64,000 bases of DNA from Hydrogenophaga intermedia (GTDB lineage Bacteria; Pseudomonadota; Gammaproteobacteria; Burkholderiales; Burkholderiaceae_C): contig NZ_CCAE010000001.1 in NCBI RefSeq assembly GCF_000723405.1, forward strand, positions 1 to 64,000, read 5' to 3'. A model generated the notes under the pieces. The model did not search any database. It saw only the letters and a program-made list of their open reading frames with translations, and was not told where the DNA came from. Below are positions 24,847-33,392 of this stretch, one piece after another. The position numbers were made by a program, and so were the translations under genes. Every line of letters starts with the position of its first letter. The first letter of the stretch is position 1.

Positions 24847-25085
24847 GTAGCAAGCGCATCGCCATCGGCGTGCGACCGCCGGCGAATCCGCAGGCCGAGG
24901 CCTGGATTCGCCAAGGCGACGCCAACGGCGTCCAGAAAAGCGACCTCTACACCGCGCGCCTGACCCTCGATGTAACGCCCTCCATGCGCGCCCGCATCAA
25001 GGTATCGGCCTTCACGCAGGGCGTGACGGTAGCCGAGCTGCTGCGTGCGCTGCTGGAACGCGAGTTCCCGGAGCACACGCCATGA
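24843..25085 (+). CDS. Small ParA-associated protein
   Basis: An 80-residue protein that starts within the parA stop (ATGA) and ends within the start of the next gene (ATGA). The C-terminal half (LTLDVTPSMRARIKVSAFTQ, then GVTVAELLRALLERE) reads as a ribbon-helix-helix, the DNA-binding fold used by small ParB-like partners (ParG/Omega type). It is therefore the likely centromere-binding partner of ParA and repressor of the operon. Annotated variously in related elements; the function here is inferred. Confidence 0.7.
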   Translation: MSSKRIAIGVRPPANPQAEAWIRQGDANGVQKSDLYTARLTLDVTPSMRARIKVSAFTQGVTVAELLRALLEREFPEHTP

Positions 25086-25615
25086 ACCCCGCCACGCAGG
25101 CGGTCATGGCTGCGCCACCGTCTTCACCGCAGCCGCTCGCATCACTCGACAGCCGCGTGCCGCTCACGCGCGTGTCGCTCGCCTACATCGAGCAGCGCAT
25201 CAATCTCTATCTGCGCTTCGGCCATCCAGCTCGCACCGTGCAGCTCGACCGCTGGCGGCGCTGCGCGGTGTTCCTGCCGGCGGCGGTCTTTTGCCGCATC
25301 CGCTGGGAATCGAACGACTACGGCACCGTGCGCTGGCAGCTCCTGGTGCTGCAAGCCTGCACGCCGCTGGATGCCATGCAGAACATCCCCGGCATTCGTC
25401 CTGGTGCGCGCCTGCTGCTGCACGCCGAAGGCGAACAGAAAACGCGATCCGTGCTCGCACGGATCGACGCCATCGAAGCGCTGGGCATCGACCCCGCCGA
25501 CGTGTCGCCCGCGTACTGGCGCACGCTCGGCAACCGTCTCGCCGCACGCCTGCCGCTGCCGGACTACACCGCCGAACGTCATGCGGCCTGGCTGGCCGGG
25601 AGGGCACTGCAATGA
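25082..25615 (+). CDS. DUF2840-family protein
   Basis: A 177-residue backbone protein of the DUF2840 family (PF11000), recognised by TRVSLAYIEQRINLYLRFG, the RCAVFLPAAVFCRIRWESNDYGT block and TPLDAMQNIPGIRPGARLLL. It is always found between the parA pair and traF in Tn4371 elements. It overlaps both neighbours by four bases, so the four genes parA to traF are one transcript. Function unknown. Confidence 0.9.
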   Translation: MNPATQAVMAAPPSSPQPLASLDSRVPLTRVSLAYIEQRINLYLRFGHPARTVQLDRWRRCAVFLPAAVFCRIRWESNDYGTVRWQLLVLQACTPLDAMQNIPGIRPGARLLLHAEGEQKTRSVLARIDAIEALGIDPADVSPAYWRTLGNRLAARLPLPDYTAERHAAWLAGRALQ

Positions 25616-26172
25616 ACATCACGACCGTCACCACAAGCGCCGTTCCTCGCTCGCGCCATCGCGCGCGCCTCGCACTGGCTGCACTCGCTGCCTGCGGCCT
25701 CGCTGCGCTGGCCTGGGCGGCCTTCGTGCAGCCATCGGCGCGCATCGTCTACAACCCGTCCGACAGCGTGCCGGTCGGCTGGTATCGCATCGAACCGGCG
25801 CACGCGCTGCACGTTGGCAGCATCGTGCTGACCACCTTGCCGGCAGACGCCGCCGCGCTCGCCGCGCAGCGCGGCTATCTGCCGTCGCACGTTCCGCTGC
25901 TCAAACGTGTTGGCGCGGTCGCGCCGCAACACGTCTGCATCGTGAATGGCATCGTGCGTATCGACGGCGTGCCCATAGCCGCCGTGCTGCGCACCGATCG
26001 CTGGGGCCGGCCGCTGTCATCCTGGCCACAGTGCCGTCCGCTCGCCGATGATGAGCTGTTCCTCCTGAGCAACACCAACCCGGCATCGTTCGACAGCCGT
26101 TACTTCGGGCCGGTCAGCGCCGTCGCCGTGCTCGGCGTGGCGCGACCGATCCGCCTGGAGCCACAGCCGTGA
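25612..26172 (+). CDS. traF: TraF, S26-family conjugative signal peptidase
   Basis: A 186-residue inner-membrane serine peptidase. One N-terminal membrane segment (about 20-42, ALAALAACGLAALAWAAFV) is followed by the catalytic Ser in NPSDSVPVGWYRIE (about 54) and the catalytic Lys in VPLLKRVGAV (about 98). In RP4, TraF cleaves and cyclises the TrbC pilin, and a TrbC-like pilin is encoded 10 kb downstream. The ATG at 25612 overlaps the previous stop and gives a normal length for the family. Confidence 0.92.
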   Translation: MNITTVTTSAVPRSRHRARLALAALAACGLAALAWAAFVQPSARIVYNPSDSVPVGWYRIEPAHALHVGSIVLTTLPADAAALAAQRGYLPSHVPLLKRVGAVAPQHVCIVNGIVRIDGVPIAAVLRTDRWGRPLSSWPQCRPLADDELFLLSNTNPASFDSRYFGPVSAVAVLGVARPIRLEPQP

Positions 26173-26574
26173 CGGCGCACAGCAGCGCGCCGTTCGGCAT
26201 GTCGTTCCCGTGTTCAGGCCGGTGCAGCGCGTGTGCGTTCGCACCGCGCAGCAACCGGCATTCCCCCGTGCAGACAGCTTGCCCTGAGCGCGCCATGCCG
26301 CAGGCATGGCGGGCGCTCGCCGGCGGCCAAGCTGCGCTATGCGCAGCGCCGCCGGGGCATCGCCCCCCCCCGTGCCGTCAGGCCGGGGGAAGATGCAGGG
26401 CAAGATTGAAGGGTGCGGCACCACGGTGCGCACAAAGCCAGTCTGCACGTGGGGTTGGCGCGGCACGCGCCCTATCGCGGCACCGTGCCGCGAGCAGCGT
26501 CAATGCCGCACGGGCATTGGCGAAACCGCGTGCATCACGCCCTGTGGTGCGCTGCACTTCGCCGGAGCTGCCGC
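26173..26574. other. Non-coding gap between traF and the relaxase gene
   Basis: About 400 bases. An open frame crosses it, but its Cys/Pro/Arg-rich product looks like a GC artefact. It contains a run of nine C residues (26363-26371), a GGGG..CCCC dyad around it and a small palindrome GCACC-AC-GGTGC (26418-26429). The place directly before the relaxase gene suits an oriT, but I see no known nick consensus. Confidence 0.45.
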
Positions 26575-28527
26575 ATGAGCCGGCGCAGCAATGACGACGC
26601 CGACCGCTTCCGCCTGCGCCCCGGCGCGCCGAAGCAGCGCGGCGATGCCTTCGTCTCCAAGGTGCTGCGCCAGGCCAGCAAAGCGGCCAATGCCACCGGC
26701 GGCAAACGCGGCAAGGCACCCGGTTCGCGGTTGGGGCGCGGCCACGTCGCCGCGCGCTTCACCGGGCAGTCGCTGTCCGCGACCTCGCGCCGCGCCACCG
26801 TCAAGGTGCGGTTGGTGTATCTCAAGCAGGCCGGCGCGCGTTCGACCATCACGCACCTGCGCTACATCGAGCGCGAAGGCGTCGGCCGCGACGGCGAGCC
26901 GGGGCAGGCGTACAGCACGACCACCGACGACGCCGACCTGGCCGCCTTCGAGGAACGTGGCCGCGAGGACCGTCACCAGTTCCGCTTCATCGTCTCGCCG
27001 GAAGATGCCGCCGAGCTGGAAGACCTGCGGCGCTACACCCGCGACCTGATGACCCGCATGGAAGCCGACCTGGGCACGAAGCTCGATTGGGTGGCGGTGG
27101 ACCACTGGAACACCGACAACCCGCACACCCATGTCGTCTTGCGCGGCAAGGACGACACCGGCAAAGACCTCATCATCTCGCAGGAGTACATCACGCGCGG
27201 CATGCGCGAACGTGCCGCCGAACTCGCCACCGAATGGCTCGGGCCTCGCACCGAGCTGGAGATCCAGCGCAGCATGGCGCGCGAGGTGGAACAGGAACGG
27301 TGGACGGGGTTGGACCGTACCCTACAGCGTGAAGCGGCGGACGGCCTGGTGCATGTCGAACACTTCAACGAACCCCGGCTGCAACGCCAGCGCCTGCTGC
27401 TGGTTGGCCGCCTGCAACGCTTGCAGCGCATGGGACTAGCGAGTGAAAGCCAGCCTGGTGTGTGGGCCGTTCATGCCGACGCGGAACCAACGCTGCGCGC
27501 GATGGGCGAGCGCGGCGACATCATCCGCACCATGCAACGGGCCATGAGCGGCCAGCCGCGCGAGCTGGCTGTCTTCGAGCCAGGTGAGGACGGCCGAACC
27601 GTCATCGGCCGGGTGGCCGCCAAGGGGCTGGCCGACGAACTGCTCGACCGGGGCTATCTGATCATCGACGGCGTGGATGGCAAGGCCCACTATGTCGCGC
27701 TCAACGCCCGCGACGCACCCGGCAACTACCCGACCGGCGCTGTGGTGGAAGTGCACGGTTCCGCCGAGGTGCGGACGGCGGACAGGAACATCGCCGCGCT
27801 GGCGAGCGATGGGCTGTATCGCACCGATCATCACCTGGCGATTGCACAAGGTCAGGCGCAGGCCGGCCGCGATCCGCAGGAAGTCGTTGCGGCCCATGTC
27901 CGTCGGCTGGAAGCCCTGCGCCGGGCCGGTATCGTGGAGCGTGTGGCCGAGGGGCTGTGGAAGGTGCCGGACGATCTGCCCGCACGCGGGCATCAGTATG
28001 ACGCGCAGCGCCTGGGCGGCGTGGCCGTGGAGTTGAAATCGCACCTGCCCATCGAGCGGCAGGCTCACGTGATCGGGGCTACCTGGCTGGATCAGCAGTT
28101 GATCGGTGGCGGCAAGAGATTTGGAGATTTTGGCTTTGGCAGCGAGGTCAAGGACGCGCTACAGAATCGGGCAGATTTCCTGGCCAAACAGGGACTGGCC
28201 GAGCGGCGCGGCCAGCGGGTGATCCTGGCGCGCAACCTGCTGGCGACGCTGCGCAATCGGGAACTGACGCAGGCCGCGCAGGACATTGCCACCGAAACCG
28301 GGCTGGAGCATCGCTCAGTGGCCGACGGGCAGCGCGTGGCCGGCATCTATCGGCGCAGCATCATACTTGCCAGCGGGCGCTATGCGATGCTCGATGACGG
28401 CATTGGGTTCCGTCTGGTCCCGTGGCGGCCGGTGATCGAACAGAGACTGGGACAGCAGATCGCCGCCACGGTGCGAGGCGGTGGCGTGTCGTGGGAAATC
28501 GGACGTACCAAGGGCATATCCGTCTAG
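26575..28527 (+). CDS. rlxS: VirD2-like relaxase with DUF3363
   Basis: A 650-residue relaxase that should nick oriT and pilot the strand into the recipient. The three-histidine metal site lies in DHWNTDNPHTHVVLRG (His177, His184, His186), and a candidate nucleophile tyrosine is in THLRYIER (Tyr97). Residues about 290-650 match DUF3363 (PF11843), the C-terminal half typical of this family. GGAG at 26563-26566 supports the ATG at 26575. The gene ends at the left border of the fifth cargo. Related genes are called virD2, traI or rlxS in Tn4371 elements. Confidence 0.92.
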   Translation: MSRRSNDDADRFRLRPGAPKQRGDAFVSKVLRQASKAANATGGKRGKAPGSRLGRGHVAARFTGQSLSATSRRATVKVRLVYLKQAGARSTITHLRYIEREGVGRDGEPGQAYSTTTDDADLAAFEERGREDRHQFRFIVSPEDAAELEDLRRYTRDLMTRMEADLGTKLDWVAVDHWNTDNPHTHVVLRGKDDTGKDLIISQEYITRGMRERAAELATEWLGPRTELEIQRSMAREVEQERWTGLDRTLQREAADGLVHVEHFNEPRLQRQRLLLVGRLQRLQRMGLASESQPGVWAVHADAEPTLRAMGERGDIIRTMQRAMSGQPRELAVFEPGEDGRTVIGRVAAKGLADELLDRGYLIIDGVDGKAHYVALNARDAPGNYPTGAVVEVHGSAEVRTADRNIAALASDGLYRTDHHLAIAQGQAQAGRDPQEVVAAHVRRLEALRRAGIVERVAEGLWKVPDDLPARGHQYDAQRLGGVAVELKSHLPIERQAHVIGATWLDQQLIGGGKRFGDFGFGSEVKDALQNRADFLAKQGLAERRGQRVILARNLLATLRNRELTQAAQDIATETGLEHRSVADGQRVAGIYRRSIILASGRYAMLDDGIGFRLVPWRPVIEQRLGQQIAATVRGGGVSWEIGRTKGISV

Positions 28528-28567
28528 TGTCGGATGCCCCATGCAGCTCCACGTCTCGAAGCCGGCG

Positions 28568-29527
28568 TCAATCGCGCGGCGGGTGGCCTGCTGATCGCCG
28601 AGCGCTTCCGTTTGTGTTCGCACGCCCTAGCACGATCTCAACTTGACGCGCCAGATCAGCTTCCTGGTGCAACCAAGCGCGAAAAGCTAGAAGTGCCGGA
28701 TCTTCCTTTCGAATAGCGCGGTATTCTAGAAGCCAACTCCCGACTGTGTGCGCGACGATCGGGAATGGCGCGACCAACCGGCCCGCTGCCAGGGCGTCGC
28801 TGACGTAAGGGATTTGAGCGATAGCGACTCCGACCCCGTCGAGCGCTGCCTGCATCGCCATGACATTGCTCTCGAACGACACTTCACTGGCGGGGTGCAC
28901 GGGAGAACGCAAGCCCGCAGCCTCGAACCAGTACGGCCATTCATTGGGCATGTCGGACACGACGATGAGAATCGCGTCGCGCAAATCGTCAGGCGAGCGC
29001 AGCGTCGATGCGAGTTTAGGGGTGCAGACCGGCACGACGGCGCTCGGGAATAGGCGTTCTGCATCGTAGCCTGGCAACGCGTCGGTATCGCGTCGGATAG
29101 TGCAGGTCCAGTCATCGCGTACCGGACGAGTTGCGCCACCCGTCGCCATGCGCACTTCGACGTCGGGATGGCTGCGATAGAAGCTTGCCAGTCGCGGGAT
29201 CAACCAAGTGATCGCCAAGGTTGGACCGACTCCAACCGTCAGCACCGGGCCACTACGCATTGCCGTAACGCTTTCGGTGAGCCGGGCAATGGAATCGAAA
29301 GCATCAGTCAGACCGGACAGCAGCGCCTGCCCTTGCGCCGTCAGTTCAAGCGCGTTCGCATGTCGCAGAAACAGAGGAAAGCCAAAACGATCTTCCAGCA
29401 GACGGACCAAGCGACTTACCGCAGTTTGGGTGACGTTCAGCTCTCTTGCCGCGGCAGTGAAACTGCCATGCCGGCCAGCCGCCTCAAAAGCCCGCAGTCC
29501 GTTCAGCGAGGGCAACTGTCGCATCAT
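28568..29527 (-). CDS. LysR-family regulator of the cupin/porin cargo
   Basis: A 319-residue LysR-type regulator. The N-terminal winged helix (LPSLNGLRAFEAAGRHGSFT, then AAARELNVTQTAVSRLVRLLED) resembles the GcvA/AmpR branch, and the C-terminal effector domain is complete. The start at 29527 follows a GGGGT Shine-Dalgarno; the longer reading to 29617 crosses promoter sequence. It is divergent from the cupin gene, the classic layout for LysR control of a neighbour, and probably activates it in response to an unknown small molecule. It is cargo, inserted between the relaxase gene and the conserved LysR/traG block. Confidence 0.88.
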   Translation of the reverse strand: MMRQLPSLNGLRAFEAAGRHGSFTAAARELNVTQTAVSRLVRLLEDRFGFPLFLRHANALELTAQGQALLSGLTDAFDSIARLTESVTAMRSGPVLTVGVGPTLAITWLIPRLASFYRSHPDVEVRMATGGATRPVRDDWTCTIRRDTDALPGYDAERLFPSAVVPVCTPKLASTLRSPDDLRDAILIVVSDMPNEWPYWFEAAGLRSPVHPASEVSFESNVMAMQAALDGVGVAIAQIPYVSDALAAGRLVAPFPIVAHTVGSWLLEYRAIRKEDPALLAFRAWLHQEADLARQVEIVLGRANTNGSARRSAGHPPRD

Positions 29528-29572
29528 GTGAGACCCCAATTTTTTCTTGGGGGAATGGTAAGTTAAAGTCGT

Positions 29573-29601
29573 TTGTCTGACAATGCCTACTACCTTAATA
29601 T
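29573..29601 (+). promoter_or_regulatory. Promoter of the cupin gene in the LysR-cupin gap
   Basis: TTGTCT (29573-29578) and TAATAT (29596-29601), 17 bases apart, form a fair sigma-70 promoter reading towards the cupin gene. They lie about 45-75 bases upstream of the LysR start, where LysR proteins usually bind. Confidence 0.5.
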
Positions 29602-29747
29602 GCCTTGAAAGAATCAAATTTCTTACGGAGGCTCACATGCACTACTTCGCTAATTCAGGCTCTGTTTTCAACTGGCTATCGCCAGCGCAATGTCCGGTTC
29701 CAGTCGGACCCGGCCTTTGGGCATCTCTGAAGGTTGGGAGGCAATGT

Positions 29748-30179
29748 GTGACCAAAGGCGCTCTCTTCAGCATCGTCATTGCGATAACAGGAGTTTTATG
29801 TATGGCTTACACCCAACCGGCCTCCGCTCAGGAAAGGCGAATCGGCGTGATCCCGCATGCGCCGCTGCTGAAGACAGCCGTGCCCGATACGGCTAACCAG
29901 GAAGTCGCCGTCTATCACGTCGAATATGAGCCGGGTGGCATCAATCCACGGCACCTTCATCCGGCTGCGGTCACCTTCCACATCCTTTCCGGCACTGGCA
30001 TCTGGCAGGAGGAAGGTGAACCGCCAGTCACTCTACGCGCTGGCGACAGTCTGCTCGTTCCGGCCGGCACCATTCATGCTCACTGGAATCCGAGTTCAAC
30101 GGAGAGACTCCGCTTTCTCGAATTCATCGTGGCTGAAAAGGACAAAGGGCGGTCCATTCCAAAACCATTGGAAGACTAG
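29748..30179 (+). CDS. Exported cupin-domain protein
   Basis: A single-domain cupin with a signal peptide. From the GTG at 29748 the protein begins VTKGALFSIVIAITGVLCMA and ends its signal at PASAQ. GGGAGG at 29736-29741 stands 6 bases before this GTG, which is why it is preferred over ATG 29637 or 29583. Cupin motif 1 is GGINPRHLHPAAVTFHILSG and motif 2 is AGDSLLVPAGTIHAHWN, giving the His metal ligands. The substrate is unknown; periplasmic cupins of this type are often found with LysR regulators. The divergent LysR gene probably controls it, and a porin gene follows. Confidence 0.8.
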   Translation: MTKGALFSIVIAITGVLCMAYTQPASAQERRIGVIPHAPLLKTAVPDTANQEVAVYHVEYEPGGINPRHLHPAAVTFHILSGTGIWQEEGEPPVTLRAGDSLLVPAGTIHAHWNPSSTERLRFLEFIVAEKDKGRSIPKPLED

Positions 30180-30299
30180 CGTGTGTCGGGGACTGGGCAA
30201 TTCAGTACGAGCAGGATCTTCGTGAGCAGGCACATTAAGCGAAGTGGTTTGGAACCTGCACCGGACCATTCTTGTCCTCGCCCGCGTAAATGTAATTGC

Positions 30300-31715
30300 G
30301 TGAAACGATGCGGAATCTTCACGGCGACGGCGATTGTCGCTGCGATCCTCGCCGGCGGACCCGCCGCCGCGCAGGATTCCGCCAGCGCCCGGCTGGAGGC
30401 GCTGAAGGCGGAAATCAGCAAGCTGCAGAACGAAGTCGCGACCCTGAAAGGGGACGTTGCGGAGGGGCGGGAAGAAGCCAGAGGGGCCGCCGAACAGGTG
30501 GTTGCGGCCAGAACGGCGACGCCCGCCGACGCACCTAGCGTCCGGGTGTCCTCCAGCAACCGGCCGACGATCTGTAGCCCCGACGGACGAAACTGCATCT
30601 CTCTCACGAGCCGCCTGCAGCTCGACTTCGGCGGTTACAACTACCGGCCGAACACCATAGCCACGACGCCGCAGGACCTTGTCGGCGGCGCGATCGCGCG
30701 CCGAGCGCAGTTTGGCGTTATCGGCACGTTCCTGGACGACTGGGAGTACAACCTCGTCTTTGAGGGCGGCGGGTCCGGCGGCGCCACCAGCGCGGTCTTC
30801 GACAAAGGTTACCTTACCTATAGCGGTTTCAAACCATTCAAGATCTGGGGCGGCATTCTCAGCGTGCCTTACATGCTCGACCGAGCGACAAGTAACAACA
30901 ACATCACCTTTATGGAGCGAGCCGCGCCCGTGGAAGTCGCCGCCGGCATCGGCGGAGCCACGCGTTCCGCTTTCGGCATTACCGCCAACGACCGGCAATG
31001 GTGGGCCGGCGCCTTCCTGACGGGACCGGCCTCCGGCAGGACATCGCACGATGCAAGGCAGACCGCCGCGACCGGACGGGTGGTGTTCCTGCCGGTTCTG
31101 ACCGACAGCGCCTCGCTCCTGATCGGCGGCGACGTGCAGTACCTGTTCGATGCGCCGACGGGCGCCTCGGAACTGAACCTGCGAGACCGGATTGAGATGC
31201 GCATCGACGGCAACCGCATCTTGGGCACCGGTCCTCTTCCGATCGACTCCGCGCGCGTCTTGAGCGCGGAACTGGCCGGAACACTGGGCAGCTTCCACTT
31301 CCAGGGCGAATATTTCGATTTCAACGTCGAGCCGACCCCCGGCAACGGGCCCAGCCTCGACTTCAGTGGTTACTACATCCAGGGTGGCTACATCCTCACC
31401 GGCGAGAAGCGAAGCTACAGCGCAAGCTCCGGCTCTTATGGGAGCGTTGCGCCAAGTCGTCCCTTCGACTGGAGGATGGGCGACTGGGGCGCATGGGAGA
31501 TTGCTGCGCGCTACAGCATGATTGATCTCAACGACAGGGACATCTTCGGCGGCCGGCAGGAGAACCTCACGCTCGGCCTGAACTGGTATGTGAACAGCAA
31601 CATCCGCTTCATGCTTAATTACATCAACGGCACGGTGGACAAGCGAACGGGTGGCGGTGGCGACATTGGCGCGAGGTACCAAGCCGTTGGTGCCCGCACG
31701 CAGATCGCGTTCTGA
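30300..31715 (+). CDS. Phosphate-selective-type (OprO/OprP-like) porin
   Basis: An outer-membrane beta-barrel of the porin O/P family (PF07396). From GTG 30300 it has a signal peptide (FTATAIVAAILAGGPAAAQ), a short coiled coil (ARLEALKAEISKLQNEVATL) typical of the N-terminal trimerisation segment, then many alternating strands ending in Phe (GARTQIAF), the usual barrel end. An upstream in-frame ATG at 30183 would add a 39-residue extension with no signal character. It resembles porins of alpha-proteobacteria more than those of the host, suggesting foreign origin. Substrate specificity cannot be told from the sequence. Confidence 0.8.
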   Translation: MKRCGIFTATAIVAAILAGGPAAAQDSASARLEALKAEISKLQNEVATLKGDVAEGREEARGAAEQVVAARTATPADAPSVRVSSSNRPTICSPDGRNCISLTSRLQLDFGGYNYRPNTIATTPQDLVGGAIARRAQFGVIGTFLDDWEYNLVFEGGGSGGATSAVFDKGYLTYSGFKPFKIWGGILSVPYMLDRATSNNNITFMERAAPVEVAAGIGGATRSAFGITANDRQWWAGAFLTGPASGRTSHDARQTAATGRVVFLPVLTDSASLLIGGDVQYLFDAPTGASELNLRDRIEMRIDGNRILGTGPLPIDSARVLSAELAGTLGSFHFQGEYFDFNVEPTPGNGPSLDFSGYYIQGGYILTGEKRSYSASSGSYGSVAPSRPFDWRMGDWGAWEIAARYSMIDLNDRDIFGGRQENLTLGLNWYVNSNIRFMLNYINGTVDKRTGGGGDIGARYQAVGARTQIAF

Positions 31716-31969
31716 CCTCCATCCACGAAAGACCAAGGAATGACCGCCGCATCGACGCCTCTTCCTTGACCTACAGCGACGTGCCCCGCGCGAACACGAA
31801 GCTGCAACGTTCGCTAGTTCCAGCGCTGGGTTGAGGCGGTGCTGTTGCTCCTCGCACCTCTGACTGGGGACACCATCTTTACGGCTAACGCAAATGATGG
31901 CGATCAAGGCTAAGGCTTCCACAACGATCGAAGCAGTCGGTGGTGCTATCACACAAAGGAGATCGTCCA
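31716..31969. other. Intergenic stretch before the TraR-type LysR gene
   Basis: About 250 bases with no gene. It marks the right border of the porin cargo and should carry the promoter of the LysR-eexN-traG block. AAAGGAGA (31955-31962) is the Shine-Dalgarno of the next gene. Confidence 0.5.
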
Positions 31970-32911
31970 GTGGAATTTCGTCATCTGCGTTGCTTTCTGG
32001 CCGTTGCTGAAGAACTCCACTTTGCCCGTGCCGCTGAGCGGCTACACATCGAGCAGTCACCTCTATCACGTGCTATCAAGGAACTGGAAGAGGAGTTGGG
32101 CGTGCAGCTCTTTGTGCGCACTACTCGCAGCACGCGCTTGACTCTCGCCGGAAAGCTGTTCCTCAATCACATTCCGCGCGTGTTTGCAGTCCTGGAGCAG
32201 GCGCGTGAAAGCGTGAAATCGGCTACCAATGGCTTTCACGGGCAGTTGCGCATTGCTTTGTCTGATGGCATCACACCATCGCGCCTGCCGGCGCTACTGG
32301 CACGTTGCCGCGAAGAATATCCAGAAATCGAAATCCGGCTCTTCGAAGTGCCGCTGGATCAGCAGATCAAGGGCCTGCATGATGATCTGTACGACGCGGG
32401 CTTTTCCATGGCCGATGAGGCCGGCGACGGCATCATCGTCAATCCAGTTTGGGAAGACCAGTTGATGGTAGCCGTGCCCGCGCGTCATCCCGTGCTGGCT
32501 TACAAACGAATTCCGCTGGAAGAAGTGCTGCGCTACCCGATCGTGCTGGGTGATCCCGCAGCATGCGAAGGCCATGCTCGCCAAGTTGATCGCATCCTGC
32601 GCCGACAGGAACGGGAGCCGCTGATCGCGCAGCGTGTGGCGACGTTCGACGTGATGATGATGCTGGTATCGGCCGGCTTGGCATTGGGCCTTGCGGGTGG
32701 CGCGCACATCGCATTCAGTCGTGAGCTAGGCGTCGTGGCGCGCCCGCTTGCGGGACAGCCACCCTTGTTGACTACTTACCTGCTTCGTAGGGACGCCGAA
32801 CCGTCGCAGATGCTGGCTCGCTTCATTGAACGGCTGGCGTCCATGGAGTCGAACGATCCTGATTGGCCTGCATCCTCAAAATCTGGTGCTTTGAAGGATA
32901 TCGAGCTATGA
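31970..32911 (+). CDS. traR: TraR-type LysR regulator of the transfer genes
   Basis: A 313-residue LysR protein starting VEFRHLRCFLAVAEELHFAR, with the standard winged helix and substrate-binding domain. The GTG at 31970 has AAAGGAGA 7 bases upstream and gives the usual family start; 31940 would add ten extra residues. This gene, directly before eexN and traG, is a constant of Tn4371 elements and is thought to regulate transfer. Its stop overlaps the eexN-like start (ATGA). Unlike the cargo LysR, it reads in the same direction as the tra/trb genes. Confidence 0.88.
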   Translation: MEFRHLRCFLAVAEELHFARAAERLHIEQSPLSRAIKELEEELGVQLFVRTTRSTRLTLAGKLFLNHIPRVFAVLEQARESVKSATNGFHGQLRIALSDGITPSRLPALLARCREEYPEIEIRLFEVPLDQQIKGLHDDLYDAGFSMADEAGDGIIVNPVWEDQLMVAVPARHPVLAYKRIPLEEVLRYPIVLGDPAACEGHARQVDRILRRQEREPLIAQRVATFDVMMMLVSAGLALGLAGGAHIAFSRELGVVARPLAGQPPLLTTYLLRRDAEPSQMLARFIERLASMESNDPDWPASSKSGALKDIEL

Positions 32912-33174
32912 AGAAGATCATCCTGCTTCTGCTCGCTTTGATGCTAACCGCATGCGGTCAGTCAAACCCGATCGCGACCAAGACCACCATTGAAACGGTG
33001 GAGTCCCTTGCAGCTAATCCCGAGCGCCTCAAAGAGCTGCGTCAGCAATGCAAGCTGGAACGAGCCAAGCTGGGCAATGAGTTGTGCAACCGGGTTTCTG
33101 AGGCAACGCGCAAGCGCTTCTATGGCGACGGCAAGGTGCCGTATACATCACTGGAGAATCCGCCCAAATTTTGA
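32908..33174 (+). CDS. eexN: EexN-like entry-exclusion lipoprotein
   Basis: An 88-residue lipoprotein: signal KKIILLLLALMLTACGQ with the lipobox LTAC (Cys17), then a short helical domain with ETVESLAANPERLKELRQQC and a conserved second Cys pattern. EexN-family proteins sit in the membrane of the host and block redundant uptake of the same element. It is translated from within the LysR stop. An intrinsic terminator follows at 33218-33249, so traG has a separate promoter or depends on read-through. Confidence 0.85.
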   Translation: MKKIILLLLALMLTACGQSNPIATKTTIETVESLAANPERLKELRQQCKLERAKLGNELCNRVSEATRKRFYGDGKVPYTSLENPPKF

Positions 33175-33217
33175 TTGTAGGCAGTTCGCCACGAATCATT
33201 TAATTTCTGTCAAACAC

Positions 33218-33249
33218 GCCGCAATGCGCCATCGCTTGCGGCTTTTTTT
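33218..33249 (+). terminator. eexN terminator
   Basis: GCCGCAA (33218-33224) / TTGCGGC (33236-33242) with an 11-base loop is followed by seven T residues. It separates the LysR-eexN pair from traG. Confidence 0.85.
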
Positions 33250-33392
33250 CTGCCTACGCCCCTGCGCGAGTTCTTGCTTTTTGTTCGACCTTTCTCCCGA
33301 TAACGGTCTTTGACCGGCACTGACCCGGCACCGATCCTGACACCAGCGGCACGTTGAACGCAGTGCGCGCAGGGGAAATCGGAGGCCGGGAG

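Noticed and set aside
26169-26594. Open frame of 141 codons between traF and the relaxase gene
   Set aside because: The Cys/Pro/Ala/Arg-rich product resembles nothing, has no good ribosome site and crosses a nine-C run; likely non-coding.
29583-29747. Longer cupin reading from 29583 or 29637
   Set aside because: The added residues push the signal peptide far from the N-terminus, while GTG 29748 has a strong GGGAGG. It remains possible that 29637, which also has GGAG, is used.
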